DNA of 64,000 nucleotides from JBBRYB01 sp038238115 (GCA_038238115.1 JBBRYB010000003.1:1-64000), one strand, 5' to 3'; shown: positions 17,508 through 26,963, numbered from the stretch's first letter. Program-made: numbers and translations. The notes: a model not told the origin generated them from the letters alone.

Positions 17508-17903
17508 ATGGCCCCGATTCGCATTGTGGTGGCGAAGCCTGGACTCGACGGGCACGACCGCGGAGCAAAGGTGATCGCCCGCGCGCTGCGCGACGCCGGG
17601 ATGGAGGTCGTCTACACCGGCCTGCACCAGACCCCGGAGCAGATCGTCGAGACGGCGATCCAGGAGGACGCGGACATCATCGGGCTCTCGGTCCTGTCCG
17701 GCGCGCACATGACCCTGTTTCAAAAGGTCATCACGCTGCTCAAGGAGCGTCAGGCCGACGACATCCTGGTCTTCGGCGGTGGGATCATCCCCGCGGGAGA
17801 CATCCCACTACTCGCCGAGGCCGGAGTGGCGAAGATCTTCACGCCTGGCACCAGGACGGCCGAGGTCGTGGCCTGGGTCAACGAGGCGATGGCATCGGCG
17901 TGA
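17508..17903 (+). CDS. Stand-alone cobalamin-binding domain of methylmalonyl-CoA mutase type
   Basis: 131 residues. PGLDGHDRGAKVIARALRDAGMEV carries the B12 lower-ligand motif DxHxxG (DGHDRGAKV). The SxLSGxH block (LSVLSGAHMTLF) and GGGIIP near the end complete the mutase-type B12 domain. It is the small or C-terminal domain of acyl-CoA mutases without the TIM-barrel, so it needs a partner coded elsewhere (methylmalonyl-, ethylmalonyl- or isobutyryl-CoA mutase). It lies just upstream of sucCD, which use succinyl-CoA, the product of methylmalonyl-CoA mutase; a link is plausible but unproven. Confidence 0.88.
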   Translation: MAPIRIVVAKPGLDGHDRGAKVIARALRDAGMEVVYTGLHQTPEQIVETAIQEDADIIGLSVLSGAHMTLFQKVITLLKERQADDILVFGGGIIPAGDIPLLAEAGVAKIFTPGTRTAEVVAWVNEAMASA

Positions 17904-18110
17904 CGAGGCGCCCTCCAGGGTTGCCGCGGCGCCTCCACGGGTGACGACACGTCGCCGCGGCGTCGCCGGCACACCGAGACCCCCGACTCGGCCGAACCCC
18001 TGCAGGCTGGCTAGGCTCCGAAGCGGATTCGCTCGGCCGGGTCACCCGGCTTGCTCAGCAGCGTCCCTGCGGAGTCACCACCTCTGCCTACACGAAGGGC
18101 GGCTCAGACC

Positions 18111-19316
18111 GTGGATCTGATGGAGTACCAGGCGAAGCAGCTCTTCGCCAAGCATGACGTCCCGGTGACCGTGGGCGTGGTGGTCGAGAACGCGGAGGAT
18201 GCCGCTCCGGCAGCGCGTCGGCTCGGTGGTCGGGTCGTCGTCAAGGCCCAGGTCAAGGCCGGCGGTCGCGGCAAGGCGGGCGGGGTCAAGCTCGCCGCTG
18301 ACCCAGACGAGGCGACCGCGCGAGCGAACGACATCCTCGGCATGGACATCAAGGGCCACATCGTCCACCGAGTTCTCATCTCTCCCGCGGCCGACATCGC
18401 GGCTGAGTATTACTTCTCCTACCTCGTCGACCGGGCCGCCCGGCGGTACCTGTGTATCGCCAGTACGGAGGGAGGAGTCGAGATCGAGGTCACGGCCCAC
18501 GACCACCCTGAGGCGGTCGCCCAGGTCGCGATCGACCCGCTCGTCGGTGTGGACGAGCCGAAGGCCAGGGAGATCGTCGAGACGACAGGCTTCCCCGCCG
18601 AGATCGCCGACCAGGCAGTCGACGTGGTCAAGCGGCTGTGGGCCGTCTTCGTCGAGGAGGACGCCTCGCTGGTGGAGGTCAACCCGCTCGTGCTGCTCGG
18701 CGACGGCAGGCTCGAGGCGCTCGACGGCAAGGTGACGCTCGACGACAATGCCGACTTCCGTCACCCCGAGCACGCGACGTTCGAGGACCTGGCCGCCACC
18801 GACCCGCGCGAAGCGAAGGCGAAGGCCAAGCACCTCAACTACGTCAAGCTGGACGGCCAGGTCGGCATCATCGGCAACGGTGCAGGGCTGGTCATGTCGA
18901 CTCTCGACGTCGTCGCCTACGCCGGTGAGGCGCATGGCGGTGTCCGGCCCGCCAACTTCCTCGACATCGGCGGCGGCGCCTCGGCCGAGGTGATGGCCGA
19001 CGGGCTGGACATCGTCTTGGGCGACGAGCAGGTTCGCAGCGTCTTCGTCAACGTCTTCGGTGGAATCACCGCCTGTGACGAGGTGGCCAACGGAATCGTT
19101 CACGCCCTCGAGATCCTCGGCGACACCGCCACCAAGCCTCTCGTTGTGCGGCTTGACGGCAACAACGTGGTAGCGGGCCGGCGGATCCTCGATGACGCCA
19201 ACCACCCGCTCGTCACCCTGGTCGACACGATGGACGGCGCAGCCGACCGGGCCGCCGAGTTGGCGGCGCGGGGCTTGCAGCCCGCTGAACTGAGCGCTGA
19301 AGGGAGGATCGACTGA
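18111..19316 (+). CDS. sucC: Succinyl-CoA synthetase beta subunit
   Basis: 401 residues. TCA-cycle enzyme joining succinyl-CoA cleavage to nucleotide triphosphate formation; it works as an alpha-beta complex with SucD. The ATP-grasp domain shows VVVKAQVKAGGRGKAGGVK near the start, and VEVNPLVLL and GNGAGLVMSTLDVV further on. GTG 18111 is preferred because actinobacterial SucC usually begins MDLxEYQ, as here (MDLMEYQAKQLFAKH), and GAAGGG lies upstream; ATG 18120 is the alternative. The stop TGA shares its last base with the ATG of sucD. Confidence 0.95.
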   Translation: MDLMEYQAKQLFAKHDVPVTVGVVVENAEDAAPAARRLGGRVVVKAQVKAGGRGKAGGVKLAADPDEATARANDILGMDIKGHIVHRVLISPAADIAAEYYFSYLVDRAARRYLCIASTEGGVEIEVTAHDHPEAVAQVAIDPLVGVDEPKAREIVETTGFPAEIADQAVDVVKRLWAVFVEEDASLVEVNPLVLLGDGRLEALDGKVTLDDNADFRHPEHATFEDLAATDPREAKAKAKHLNYVKLDGQVGIIGNGAGLVMSTLDVVAYAGEAHGGVRPANFLDIGGGASAEVMADGLDIVLGDEQVRSVFVNVFGGITACDEVANGIVHALEILGDTATKPLVVRLDGNNVVAGRRILDDANHPLVTLVDTMDGAADRAAELAARGLQPAELSAEGRID

Positions 19317-20197
19317 TGGCGATCTTCTTGACCGAACACAGCCGGGTCATCGTGCAGGGCATGACCGGCTCCGAAGGTTCCAAGCACACGCGGCGGATGA
19401 TCGCCTCGGGAACGAACGTCGTCGGTGGCACCAACCCGAGGAAGGCCGGCCAGTCGGTCGACTTCGACGGGACCGCCGTCAGCGTCTTCGGAACCGTCAG
19501 GGAGGCGACCGAGCAGACGGGCGCCGATGTCTCTGTCATCTTCGTGCCGCCGGCCGGCACGAAGTCGGCCGTCGTCGAGTCCCTCGACGCCGCGATCCCG
19601 CTGATCGTGGTCATCACCGAGGGTGTCCCCGTCAAGGACACGGCGGAGTTCTTCGCCTACGCGCAGCAGACGGGCAGGTCGCGCATCGTCGGTCCCAACT
19701 GCCCGGGACTGATCAGCCCGGGCAAGTCCAACGCAGGCATCATCCCGGCCGACATCACCAAGGCCGGTCGCGTCGGGCTGGTCTCGAAGTCGGGCACGCT
19801 GACCTACCAGATGATGTATGAGCTGCGCGACTTCGGCTTCTCCTCCGCGATCGGCATCGGGGGAGACCCGATCATCGGCACCACGCATATCGACGCGTTG
19901 CAGGCGTTCGAGGCTGACCCCGATACCGACGCCGTCGTGATGATCGGTGAGATCGGTGGCGACGCCGAGGAGCGCGCCGCGGCCTACATCGGCGAGCACG
20001 TGAGCAAGCCGGTCGTCGGGTACGTCGCCGGCTTCACCGCTCCGGAAGGAAAGACGATGGGCCACGCGGGCGCCATCGTCTCGGGCTCGTCGGGCACGGC
20101 CGAGGCTAAGCAACAGGCGCTCGAGGCGGCCGGCGTGAAGGTCGGCAAGACTCCCTCCGCCACCGCTCAGCTGATGCGTGACCTGCTGCAGAAGTAG
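19316..20197 (+). CDS. sucD: Succinyl-CoA synthetase alpha subunit
   Basis: 293 residues. It has the CoA-binding fold with GMTGSEGSKHTRRM near the N-terminus, GPNCPGLISPG in the middle, and the phosphohistidine loop GHAGAIVSGSSGTA near the C-terminus. Its start overlaps the sucC stop by one base, so the two subunits are made together. The gene is convergent with the sigma-like membrane protein gene, whose stop is only ten bases away. Confidence 0.96.
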   Translation: MAIFLTEHSRVIVQGMTGSEGSKHTRRMIASGTNVVGGTNPRKAGQSVDFDGTAVSVFGTVREATEQTGADVSVIFVPPAGTKSAVVESLDAAIPLIVVITEGVPVKDTAEFFAYAQQTGRSRIVGPNCPGLISPGKSNAGIIPADITKAGRVGLVSKSGTLTYQMMYELRDFGFSSAIGIGGDPIIGTTHIDALQAFEADPDTDAVVMIGEIGGDAEERAAAYIGEHVSKPVVGYVAGFTAPEGKTMGHAGAIVSGSSGTAEAKQQALEAAGVKVGKTPSATAQLMRDLLQK

Positions 20198-20207
20198 CGC
20201 AGGGCCC

Positions 20208-22067
20208 CTAGAGCTGAGCGAGGCGCTCCGCAGCCCGCTTCGTGAGCCACAGGTAACCGCGCTTGGTCACGTCGAAGTCCTGGGCGGGCGTGAACGTGAC
20301 CTGGGCAACCGTCGTATCGACGCGCAACAGCCCGACGCGGAAGTCGACACTGCGCCGCTTGGACGCCGCGAGCTCGATCCGCCAGACCCAGCCGTGCCCG
20401 CCTTCGATGGTGAGGGTGTCCGAGCGGCTCACCGTTAGCGGGAGCCGTCGATCCGCGCAGTTGGCGACCGCGCCCGATACGTCGACCATGAACCCTCGGG
20501 CGTCGCGGACGGACGGGAAAGTGCCGATCGTCTCGCTCATCCCGAAGATCGAAGGCAAACCGTGAGCGGTGGGAATCACGAAGCTGCGTGACCGCACGGT
20601 CCTCGCGCCGCCGGAGGCGAAGTCGGCCCGGTCGCACTCGGTCGCCGCGGGGTTGTGGTCGATGGTCTTCGGTGCGGTGGCCACCCAGGGCTGAGGCACC
20701 CCGGCGAACACCGGCAGGTCGACCGTTTCGAGGAAGCCATTGGTGCGATCCGCGGGAGGTGGCGCTTGGGCGACCACGTGGTAGCCGCTCGTGCTGCAGC
20801 CACCGGCGGCGTCCGTGCAGACCGCGTCGGTCGACCGAGCAGCCAGCGTGCCGAGCCGATCGGGGGAGACGTCGTGCCTGGCCGTCGGACGCACGATCCA
20901 GGCCATGACGACCGCCCCCGTGTGGACGATGGCGACGTGCTCCTGACGCAACTCGTCGGCGGCGTAGCGAAGCGTCAGCACCGTGCCGCCGTCGCCCACA
21001 CCGGTGAGCGCTCCGAATCGCGAGACCTGGCGTCCGCCCGGCCCGCAGGTCGTGAAGTCTGAGACGAGCCGGCTGTACGCCGCGTCGGCGGATCGTGACG
21101 ACTGCGCCACCTGCAAGGACTGCGTGGCCCGTACCGGGTTGTCGCCTCGCCCCGAGCTGAACTGGCGGACCCAGTGGTGGGCGATTCGCCGCTCGCTGGG
21201 CGCAGTGGCCAGGCAGGCATCGAGAGAGGCGTCATGGCCGAAGTCGGAGCTAGTCGACTCCACGGTCCAGGGGCGCGAACGGTCCAGCGTTGCGACGTCA
21301 GCGGCCCCGGCGAGCGCGGACTTGTGGACGCGCTCGCTGACCGGGAGGGAGGTCTTGGGCGCCACTGCCGGGAGGGAAGGAGTCGTCGCTCTCCCTTCGC
21401 GGGTGTCGGCTGGTGTCCGCAAGGCCGTGACCGCGGCGGCGACCGCGGCGGCGACCGCGATCACGAGCGCCAAGAACGGTATGCCGGCCAGCAGCAGGCG
21501 TGAGCGCCGACGGCGCTCGCCCTGGCGGCGGAGCCGGCTGGCCGTGCCGGCGTCCGGAGGGTCCTCGGCCAGATCGCTGCGCAGGCTGGCGAACGCATCG
21601 GCGAGCCCTGCGTCGGTGACATCGACGCCGGCCGCCGCGAGCTGCTGCGTCGACACGGCCAGCGAGGTTCGCGCGGCGTCATCCGTCATACCGACCTCTC
21701 GGCCGGCCGCTGCCACGTCGAGGCCGGCCAGGTGGCTCAGGATCACGAGCTTGCGGTCGGCAGGTCGCAGCACGGACAGGGTGGCGAGGAGACGGCGGTG
21801 CTCGTCGGCGGTGCTCTTGGCGTTGACGTACCAGGGTTTGCGGCTCTGGTTTCGTGCTCGCGCGGTGGCTGCGAACGCGCGCTCGCGTACCCACGCATCC
21901 CTGTCCGGGCTGTGCTCCACCTTCCGCCAGTGCCGCGCGGCGGCGTCAAAGGCATCGCTGAGCGCTCGCTCGGCCACCTCCGGTATGCCGACGTAGGCGT
22001 AGACCTGCCGGAGCAGGCGCGAGTGCGACTCGCGACGGTACGCGCCGTGGGCCTCGGCACGCGACAT
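20208..22067 (-). CDS. Sigma-factor-like domain fused to a transmembrane helix and an extracytoplasmic sensor-like domain
   Basis: 619 residues from ATG 22067 (MSRAEAHGAYRRE). Residues 1-150 resemble an ECF-type sigma factor: a region-2-like helical part (LLRQVYAYVGIPEVAERALSDAFDAAARHW) and a region-4-like HTH (about 98-145, RPADRKLVILSHLAGLDVAAAGREVG). An Arg-rich patch precedes one membrane helix (about 190-215). The remaining 400 residues lie outside the membrane and read as two similar PknH/sensor-type halves, with several Cys. The region-2 core looks weak for promoter binding, so it may be a membrane-held regulator and not a true sigma factor. The gene is divergent from the DUF6350 gene. 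Confidence 0.6.
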   Translation of the reverse strand: MSRAEAHGAYRRESHSRLLRQVYAYVGIPEVAERALSDAFDAAARHWRKVEHSPDRDAWVRERAFAATARARNQSRKPWYVNAKSTADEHRRLLATLSVLRPADRKLVILSHLAGLDVAAAGREVGMTDDAARTSLAVSTQQLAAAGVDVTDAGLADAFASLRSDLAEDPPDAGTASRLRRQGERRRRSRLLLAGIPFLALVIAVAAAVAAAVTALRTPADTREGRATTPSLPAVAPKTSLPVSERVHKSALAGAADVATLDRSRPWTVESTSSDFGHDASLDACLATAPSERRIAHHWVRQFSSGRGDNPVRATQSLQVAQSSRSADAAYSRLVSDFTTCGPGGRQVSRFGALTGVGDGGTVLTLRYAADELRQEHVAIVHTGAVVMAWIVRPTARHDVSPDRLGTLAARSTDAVCTDAAGGCSTSGYHVVAQAPPPADRTNGFLETVDLPVFAGVPQPWVATAPKTIDHNPAATECDRADFASGGARTVRSRSFVIPTAHGLPSIFGMSETIGTFPSVRDARGFMVDVSGAVANCADRRLPLTVSRSDTLTIEGGHGWVWRIELAASKRRSVDFRVGLLRVDTTVAQVTFTPAQDFDVTKRGYLWLTKRAAERLAQL

Positions 22068-22254
22068 CGGCGGTACTCCTCGGCTGGGACGACTGACACG
22101 ATCGCGACGGAGTAGCGGCGGGGCCGCACGCGATGCCCCGACGGTAGACGATGACCGCGGTGTCCGCTGACCCAGCCGGGCGGGGCCGCGCAGACGCCGC
22201 CTGCCGCCCGGGTGACGGCGGCGTGTCCTGCGACGCCGGTCGACCTGACTCGGC

Positions 22255-22260
22255 CACGAT
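22255..22260 (+). promoter_or_regulatory. -10-like hexamer CACGAT just before the DUF6350 start
   Basis: CACGAT ends eight bases before ATG 22269, which would place the transcription start at or next to the start codon. It is the weakest of six such cases in this window. Confidence 0.3.
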
Positions 22261-22268
22261 GGAGCGCA

Positions 22269-23474
22269 ATGACTGATCTGCTCCCGCGCCCGATCCTGCG
22301 GGTCAGGCCCAGAGCTGAGGCACCTTCTCGGCCCATCGCCTTGGCGGCCGCGGTCGCGGCGGGCTGGTCGGCGGCGACCGGGCTGATCGTGATGATCACG
22401 ATCAGCGCCTCGGCGTGGTTCGCCGCCGACACCGGGTCGTTCGGCGCCGCCATCAGGGTGGGAGCGCTGGCCTGGTTGGTGGGCAACGGCGCCGGGCTGC
22501 ACGTGGGCGCTCTGGAAGTCACGGCCACACCCCTCGGCAGTTGCCTGGTGGCGGGGTGGCTGCTGTATCGCGGTGGTCGGTGGGCTGGGGCCACGTCGCG
22601 GGTCAGCTCGGTGCGCTCAGCGGCCTGGGGTGCGTCGGTGCTGGCCGCCGTTTACCTGCTCGTCGGACTCGGTGTCTTCGCGTTGACGCGGTCCGACTCC
22701 GCGCACGCCGACTTGCTGCGCACCTGCGCAGCGACCACGGTGATCGGTCTGCTCTTCGGTGGGCTCGGGATCGTGCGTGGCGCCGGACTCACCCAGCGGC
22801 TCCTTCGGCCGCTGCCCGAGGAGGCTCGCGCCGCGCTGACCGGTGGGCTCGCGGGGCTGCTCACCATGGTGGTGGCGAGCGGGCTGGTCCTGACGGCTAC
22901 GGTGCTCGTTCACTTCTCGGCTGCGGTTTCGCTGGCCGAGAGCCTGCACGCCGGACTCGTCGGCGGGGCCGTGATGGCGCTGATCGGACTGGCGGCCGTG
23001 CCCAACGCACTTCTGTGCGCCGGCGCGTTCATCGCCGGTCCCGGCTTCGCCGTCGGAGCTGCCACCTCGGTGACCCCGGACTCGGTCACCCTGGGACCGC
23101 TGCCCGCCATACCGCTACTGGCCGCCCTGCCGCGCGAGGGTGGAGCATGGTGGCAGTCCGCGCTCATCGTCATCCCCGTGCTGGCCGGTGGCGTGGCAGG
23201 GGTGGTGTCCGTCCGTCGCTTCCCCGTCTTCGGCTACGACCAGGCCGCCATCCGCGGCGCCCTGTCCGGACTCGTCGCCGGAGCGGGGTTCGGGGCCATG
23301 ACGTGGCTTGGCACAGGCGGCATCGGCCCCGGCCGGATGCAGCACATCGGCCCTGACGTGCCGGCCACGATGCTCGTGTGCAGCATCGCCTGCCTGCTCG
23401 GCGGTGCGGTGGCCGCGCTCAGTGTGCGGTGTCTCCGCGCCGCTCGAGCCGGGCGCCGACCGGGGGCAGACTGA
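22269..23474 (+). CDS. DUF6350 family polytopic membrane protein
   Basis: 401 residues, with about nine or ten membrane helices and few charged residues. The segment after the first helices (FAADTGSFGAAIRVGALAWLVGNGAGL) and the position between sucCD and purN match the actinobacterial DUF6350 family, whose function is unknown. ATG 22269 is chosen because the coding character begins there and a -10-like hexamer sits just before it. It ends five bases before the purN start and may be co-transcribed with it. Confidence 0.8.
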   Translation: MTDLLPRPILRVRPRAEAPSRPIALAAAVAAGWSAATGLIVMITISASAWFAADTGSFGAAIRVGALAWLVGNGAGLHVGALEVTATPLGSCLVAGWLLYRGGRWAGATSRVSSVRSAAWGASVLAAVYLLVGLGVFALTRSDSAHADLLRTCAATTVIGLLFGGLGIVRGAGLTQRLLRPLPEEARAALTGGLAGLLTMVVASGLVLTATVLVHFSAAVSLAESLHAGLVGGAVMALIGLAAVPNALLCAGAFIAGPGFAVGAATSVTPDSVTLGPLPAIPLLAALPREGGAWWQSALIVIPVLAGGVAGVVSVRRFPVFGYDQAAIRGALSGLVAGAGFGAMTWLGTGGIGPGRMQHIGPDVPATMLVCSIACLLGGAVAALSVRCLRAARAGRRPGAD

Positions 23475-23479
23475 CCCGG

Positions 23480-24106
23480 GTGAACCACTACCGTACGTCG
23501 GTGCCCGGTCGACTCGTGGTCTTGGTGTCCGGAACGGGAACCACCTTGCAGGCGCTGCTGGACGCCTGTCGAGAGCCTGAGTACGGCGCGGAGGTGACCG
23601 CAGTGGGAGCAGACCGCCGGGACACGCCCGCCCTGGCTCGAGCAGAGGCGGCAGGCGTCGAGACGTTTGAGCTTGCTGTCAACGCGTTCGGATCGCGGCA
23701 GGACTGGGACCGTGCCCTTACCGATCGGGTCGCCTCGTCGGCGCCAGACCTGGTGGTATCAGCCGGCTTCATGAGACTCGTCGGCGCGACATTCCTCGAC
23801 CGGTTCGGCAGTCGCTTCGTCAACACCCATCCGGCGCTGCTGCCTGCCTTTCCGGGCATGCACGGACCGCGCGATGCGCTCCGACACGGGGTCAAGGTCA
23901 GTGGTGCCACGCTCTTCCTCGTCGACGCGGGCGTCGACACCGGCGCGATCGTGGCGCAGACCGCCGTACCCGTCGAGGACAACGACACCGAGCGCACCCT
24001 GCACGAGCGGATCAAGCAGGCCGAGCGGACCATGGTGGTCGAACAGGTCGGGCGGATGGTGCGCGAGGGTTACACCGTCGACGGCAGGAGGGTCACGATC
24101 CCATGA
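23480..24106 (+). CDS. purN: Phosphoribosylglycinamide formyltransferase
   Basis: 208 residues. Transfers the formyl group of 10-formyl-THF to GAR in purine synthesis. Motifs: LVVLVSGTGTTLQALLD (phosphate loop), the catalytic Asn/His stretch FVNTHPALLPAFPGMHG, and SGATLFLVDAGVDTGAIVAQ. GTG 23480 is the start, placed just after the DUF6350 stop. Its last four bases overlap the purH start. Confidence 0.95.
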   Translation: MNHYRTSVPGRLVVLVSGTGTTLQALLDACREPEYGAEVTAVGADRRDTPALARAEAAGVETFELAVNAFGSRQDWDRALTDRVASSAPDLVVSAGFMRLVGATFLDRFGSRFVNTHPALLPAFPGMHGPRDALRHGVKVSGATLFLVDAGVDTGAIVAQTAVPVEDNDTERTLHERIKQAERTMVVEQVGRMVREGYTVDGRRVTIP

Positions 24107-25668
24107 GCGACGACAGGCGACTGCTCAGCCGAGCACTCATCTCGGTCTACGACAAGGCCGGCCTCGGCGAGCTTGCTGCGGTGCTCGTGGCGCACGGTGT
24201 GCGCCTGGTGTCGACGGGCTCGACCGCGGCCAGGATCGCCGAGGCGGGTCTGAAGGTGACCCCGATCGAGGAGTTGACCGGCTTCCCCGAGTGTCTCGAC
24301 GGCCGGGTCAAGACCCTGCATCCGCGCGTCCACGCGGGGATCCTCGCCGACCAGCGGCTGCAGTCCCACCGTGAGCAGCTCGACGATCTCGGCATTGAGG
24401 CGTTCGACCTCGTGGTCTCGAACCTTTACCCCTTTACGGAAACGGTGGCATCCGGAGCCTCCCCGGACGAGTGCGTGGAGCAGATCGACATCGGTGGTCC
24501 GGCCATGGTGCGCGCGGCGGCCAAGAACCATGCGAGCGTGGCCGTGGTCACCACGCCCGGCCAGTACGCCGACGTGCTCGCCGCCTTGGAGTCGGGTGGC
24601 TTCACGCTGGCGCAGCGGAAGAGGTTGGCGGCCGAGGCCTTCGTGCACACGGCGACATACGACGTCCAGGTGGCCTCGTGGATGAGCAGCGCGGTAGTCG
24701 ACACGGTCGAGGGCAGCGGCTTCCCGGCCTGGTTCGGTGCCACCTGGACCCGCGCCGACATCCTCCGCTACGGGGAGAACCCGCACCAACGGGCCGCGCT
24801 CTACGTCGACGACGTGGCTGCCAGGCCCCAACTCGCCCAGGCCGAGCAGCTCCACGGCAAGGCCATGTCCTACAACAACTACGTGGACGGCGACGCAGCC
24901 TGGCGTACGGTCTCGAACTTCGACGGGCCGACGGTCGCCATCATCAAGCACACCAACCCGTGTGGCATCGCGACGGGCTCTGACATCGCGCAGGCCCATC
25001 GCAAAGCCCACGCCTGTGACCCGGTGTCCGCGTTCGGGGGCGTGATCGCGACGAACCGTGCAGTCTCGCTCGCGATGGCCCAACAGGTGGCCGACGTCTT
25101 CACCGAGGTGCTGATCGCCCCGGAGTTCGAGCCGCAGGCGGTCGAGATGCTGTCGGCCAAGAAGAACATCCGCCTCCTCCAGACGCCTGCCGCAACGCCT
25201 GACGGGGTGGAGACCAGAACCATCTCCGGTGGGTTGCTCATGCAAACGGTGGACGGCGTCGACGCCGAGGGAGATGCCCCGTCGACGTGGACGCTGGCGG
25301 CGGGTGAGCCGCTCGGCGAAGCCGGGCTGGCCGACCTCGAGTTCGCCTGGCGAGCCTGCCGGGCGGTCAAGTCAAACGCGATCCTGCTCGCGTCGGACCG
25401 GGCCTCGGTCGGCGTCGGCATGGGCCAGGTCAACCGGGTCGACGCGGCGCGCCTCGCGGTCTCACGGGCGGGGGAACGGGCAGCCGGATGCGTGGCGGCG
25501 TCGGATGCGTACTTCCCCTTTGCCGACGGCTTGCAGGTGCTGATCGACGCCGGTGTGCGCGCCGTCGTGCAGCCGGGCGGGTCCATGCGCGACGAGGAGG
25601 TCATCGCCGCCGCAGCTGCCATCGGCCTGACGATGTATCTCACCGGCACCCGCCACTTCTTCCACTGA
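24103..25668 (+). CDS. purH: Bifunctional AICAR formyltransferase / IMP cyclohydrolase
   Basis: 521 residues, full length. The N-terminal IMP cyclohydrolase domain shows SVYDKAGL, STGSTA and GRVKTLHPRVHAGIL. The C-terminal AICAR formyltransferase domain has RYGENPHQRAALY, the catalytic KHTNPCG motif, and ends SDAYFPFADGL...TRHFFH. It performs the last two steps of IMP synthesis and consumes 10-formyl-THF. Translation is coupled to purN by an ATGA. Confidence 0.97.
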   Translation: MSDDRRLLSRALISVYDKAGLGELAAVLVAHGVRLVSTGSTAARIAEAGLKVTPIEELTGFPECLDGRVKTLHPRVHAGILADQRLQSHREQLDDLGIEAFDLVVSNLYPFTETVASGASPDECVEQIDIGGPAMVRAAAKNHASVAVVTTPGQYADVLAALESGGFTLAQRKRLAAEAFVHTATYDVQVASWMSSAVVDTVEGSGFPAWFGATWTRADILRYGENPHQRAALYVDDVAARPQLAQAEQLHGKAMSYNNYVDGDAAWRTVSNFDGPTVAIIKHTNPCGIATGSDIAQAHRKAHACDPVSAFGGVIATNRAVSLAMAQQVADVFTEVLIAPEFEPQAVEMLSAKKNIRLLQTPAATPDGVETRTISGGLLMQTVDGVDAEGDAPSTWTLAAGEPLGEAGLADLEFAWRACRAVKSNAILLASDRASVGVGMGQVNRVDAARLAVSRAGERAAGCVAASDAYFPFADGLQVLIDAGVRAVVQPGGSMRDEEVIAAAAAIGLTMYLTGTRHFFH

Positions 25669-25729
25669 CCGCTCTGCGGCGGGCAAGACCCGGCCCACCA
25701 CTACTCGCCGAAACGGGACGGGCGCGTGG

Positions 25730-25735
25730 CACAAT
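25730..25735 (+). promoter_or_regulatory. -10-like hexamer CACAAT for a leaderless folD message
   Basis: CACAAT ends six bases before the folD GTG. The same GGCACAAT block and spacing occur before trpS. No clear -35 is visible and no Shine-Dalgarno precedes the GTG, which fits leaderless initiation. Confidence 0.5.
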
Positions 25736-25741
25736 CGGCGC

Positions 25742-26599
25742 GTGACTGCACAGATCCTGGACGGCGTGGCCGCGGCAGCCGCCATCCGAGCAGACCTCAA
25801 GACACGTGTCGACCGACTCGCCGAGCTAGGGGTGACACCTGGGCTCGGGACCGTGCTGGTGGGTGAAGACCCGGGCAGCATGTCGTACGTGGCCGGCAAA
25901 CATCGCGACTGCGAGCAGGTCGGAATCGCCTCGATCCGGTCCCACCACCCGGCCGACATCAGCCAGGGGTTTCTCGAGGACCGAATCCGCGAGCTGAACG
26001 ACGACCCCACCTGCACCGGCTTCATCGTCCAACTGCCGCTGCCCAAGCACCTCGACACGCACCGGGCGATCGAGCTCGTCGACCCCCAGAAGGACGCCGA
26101 CGGCCTGCACCCCACCAACCTGGGACGGCTGGTCCACATGGACCCGGCACCCCTACCGTGCACCCCGCGGGCCATCGTCGACCTGCTGCGCAGCTATGAC
26201 ATCGGGTTGGACGGGGCGCAGGCGTGTGTCGTCGGGCGTGGCGTCACGGTGGGACGACCGCTGGGGCTCGTGCTGACACGGCGCAGCGAGAACGCAACAG
26301 TCACGCTGTGCCACACCGGGACGCGCGACCTCGCCAGCCACGTTCGGCGTGCCGACATCGTAGTCGCCGCTGCAGGCGTGGCGGGGTTGGTCACCGAGGA
26401 CATGGTGAAGCCTGGGGCAGCCGTGCTCGACGTAGGAGTCTCGCGTACCAACGGGAAGATCACTGGTGACGTCGCCAAGGGTGTGGCGGAGGTGGCCGGA
26501 GCGCTGGCCCCGATGCCCGGTGGCGTCGGCCCGATGACGCGGGCGCTCCTGCTGACCAACGTGGTCGAGGCGGCCGAGCGCACCGCCGGGTTGGCGTGA
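25742..26599 (+). CDS. folD: Methylenetetrahydrofolate dehydrogenase / cyclohydrolase
   Basis: 285 residues, GTG start. Interconverts methylene-, methenyl- and 10-formyl-THF. The active-site Tyr and Lys lie in SYVAGKHRDCEQVGI, followed by GFIVQLPLPKHLD, PQKDADGLHP, the NADP-binding VVGRGVTVGRPLGL, and the C-terminal PGGVGPMTRALLLTN. It sits between the purine formyltransferases, which use its product, and the C1-producing betaine island. The DUF3017 gene starts in a GTGA overlap with its stop. Confidence 0.96.
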   Translation: MTAQILDGVAAAAAIRADLKTRVDRLAELGVTPGLGTVLVGEDPGSMSYVAGKHRDCEQVGIASIRSHHPADISQGFLEDRIRELNDDPTCTGFIVQLPLPKHLDTHRAIELVDPQKDADGLHPTNLGRLVHMDPAPLPCTPRAIVDLLRSYDIGLDGAQACVVGRGVTVGRPLGLVLTRRSENATVTLCHTGTRDLASHVRRADIVVAAAGVAGLVTEDMVKPGAAVLDVGVSRTNGKITGDVAKGVAEVAGALAPMPGGVGPMTRALLLTNVVEAAERTAGLA

Positions 26600-26877
26600 A
26601 CTGGCTCAAGAAGCCATCGACCACGGGCGGAATCATCTACCTCGCTGTGATCGCGGCGCTGCTGGTCGGACTCGGCCTCGTCGGTGCGGGGGTCTGGCGC
26701 ACAGGAGTGTCGGTCATGGGCGCCTCCTTCGGGTTGGCGTTCGCGGCCAGAGCGGTGCTCCCCGACGAGCGCGCAGGGATGCTCCGCATCCGCCGACGCT
26801 ACGTCGACCTGACCACGATGGCCGTGTGCAGCGCAGGGATGTTCGTGCTCGCCGCCGCGATCCCGAGCCGCGCCTGA
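26596..26877 (+). CDS. DUF3017 family small membrane protein
   Basis: 93 residues with three predicted membrane helices (about 15-33, 38-52 and 72-90) and RAVLPDERAGMLRIRRRYVD between the second and third. This matches the DUF3017 family, which regularly follows folD in actinobacteria. Function unknown. GTG start overlapping the folD stop. From memory, mdh usually comes soon after this gene; here 23 kb of catabolic genes intervene. Confidence 0.85.
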   Translation: MNWLKKPSTTGGIIYLAVIAALLVGLGLVGAGVWRTGVSVMGASFGLAFAARAVLPDERAGMLRIRRRYVDLTTMAVCSAGMFVLAAAIPSRA

Positions 26878-26963
26878 CGCAGCCTCCCCGACCGCTATCC
26901 GTGAGCACGGCTGGGCAGTTAGGGTAGGAGAGAACTGGTGCGTATGAAGAAATGGGTTGATCG

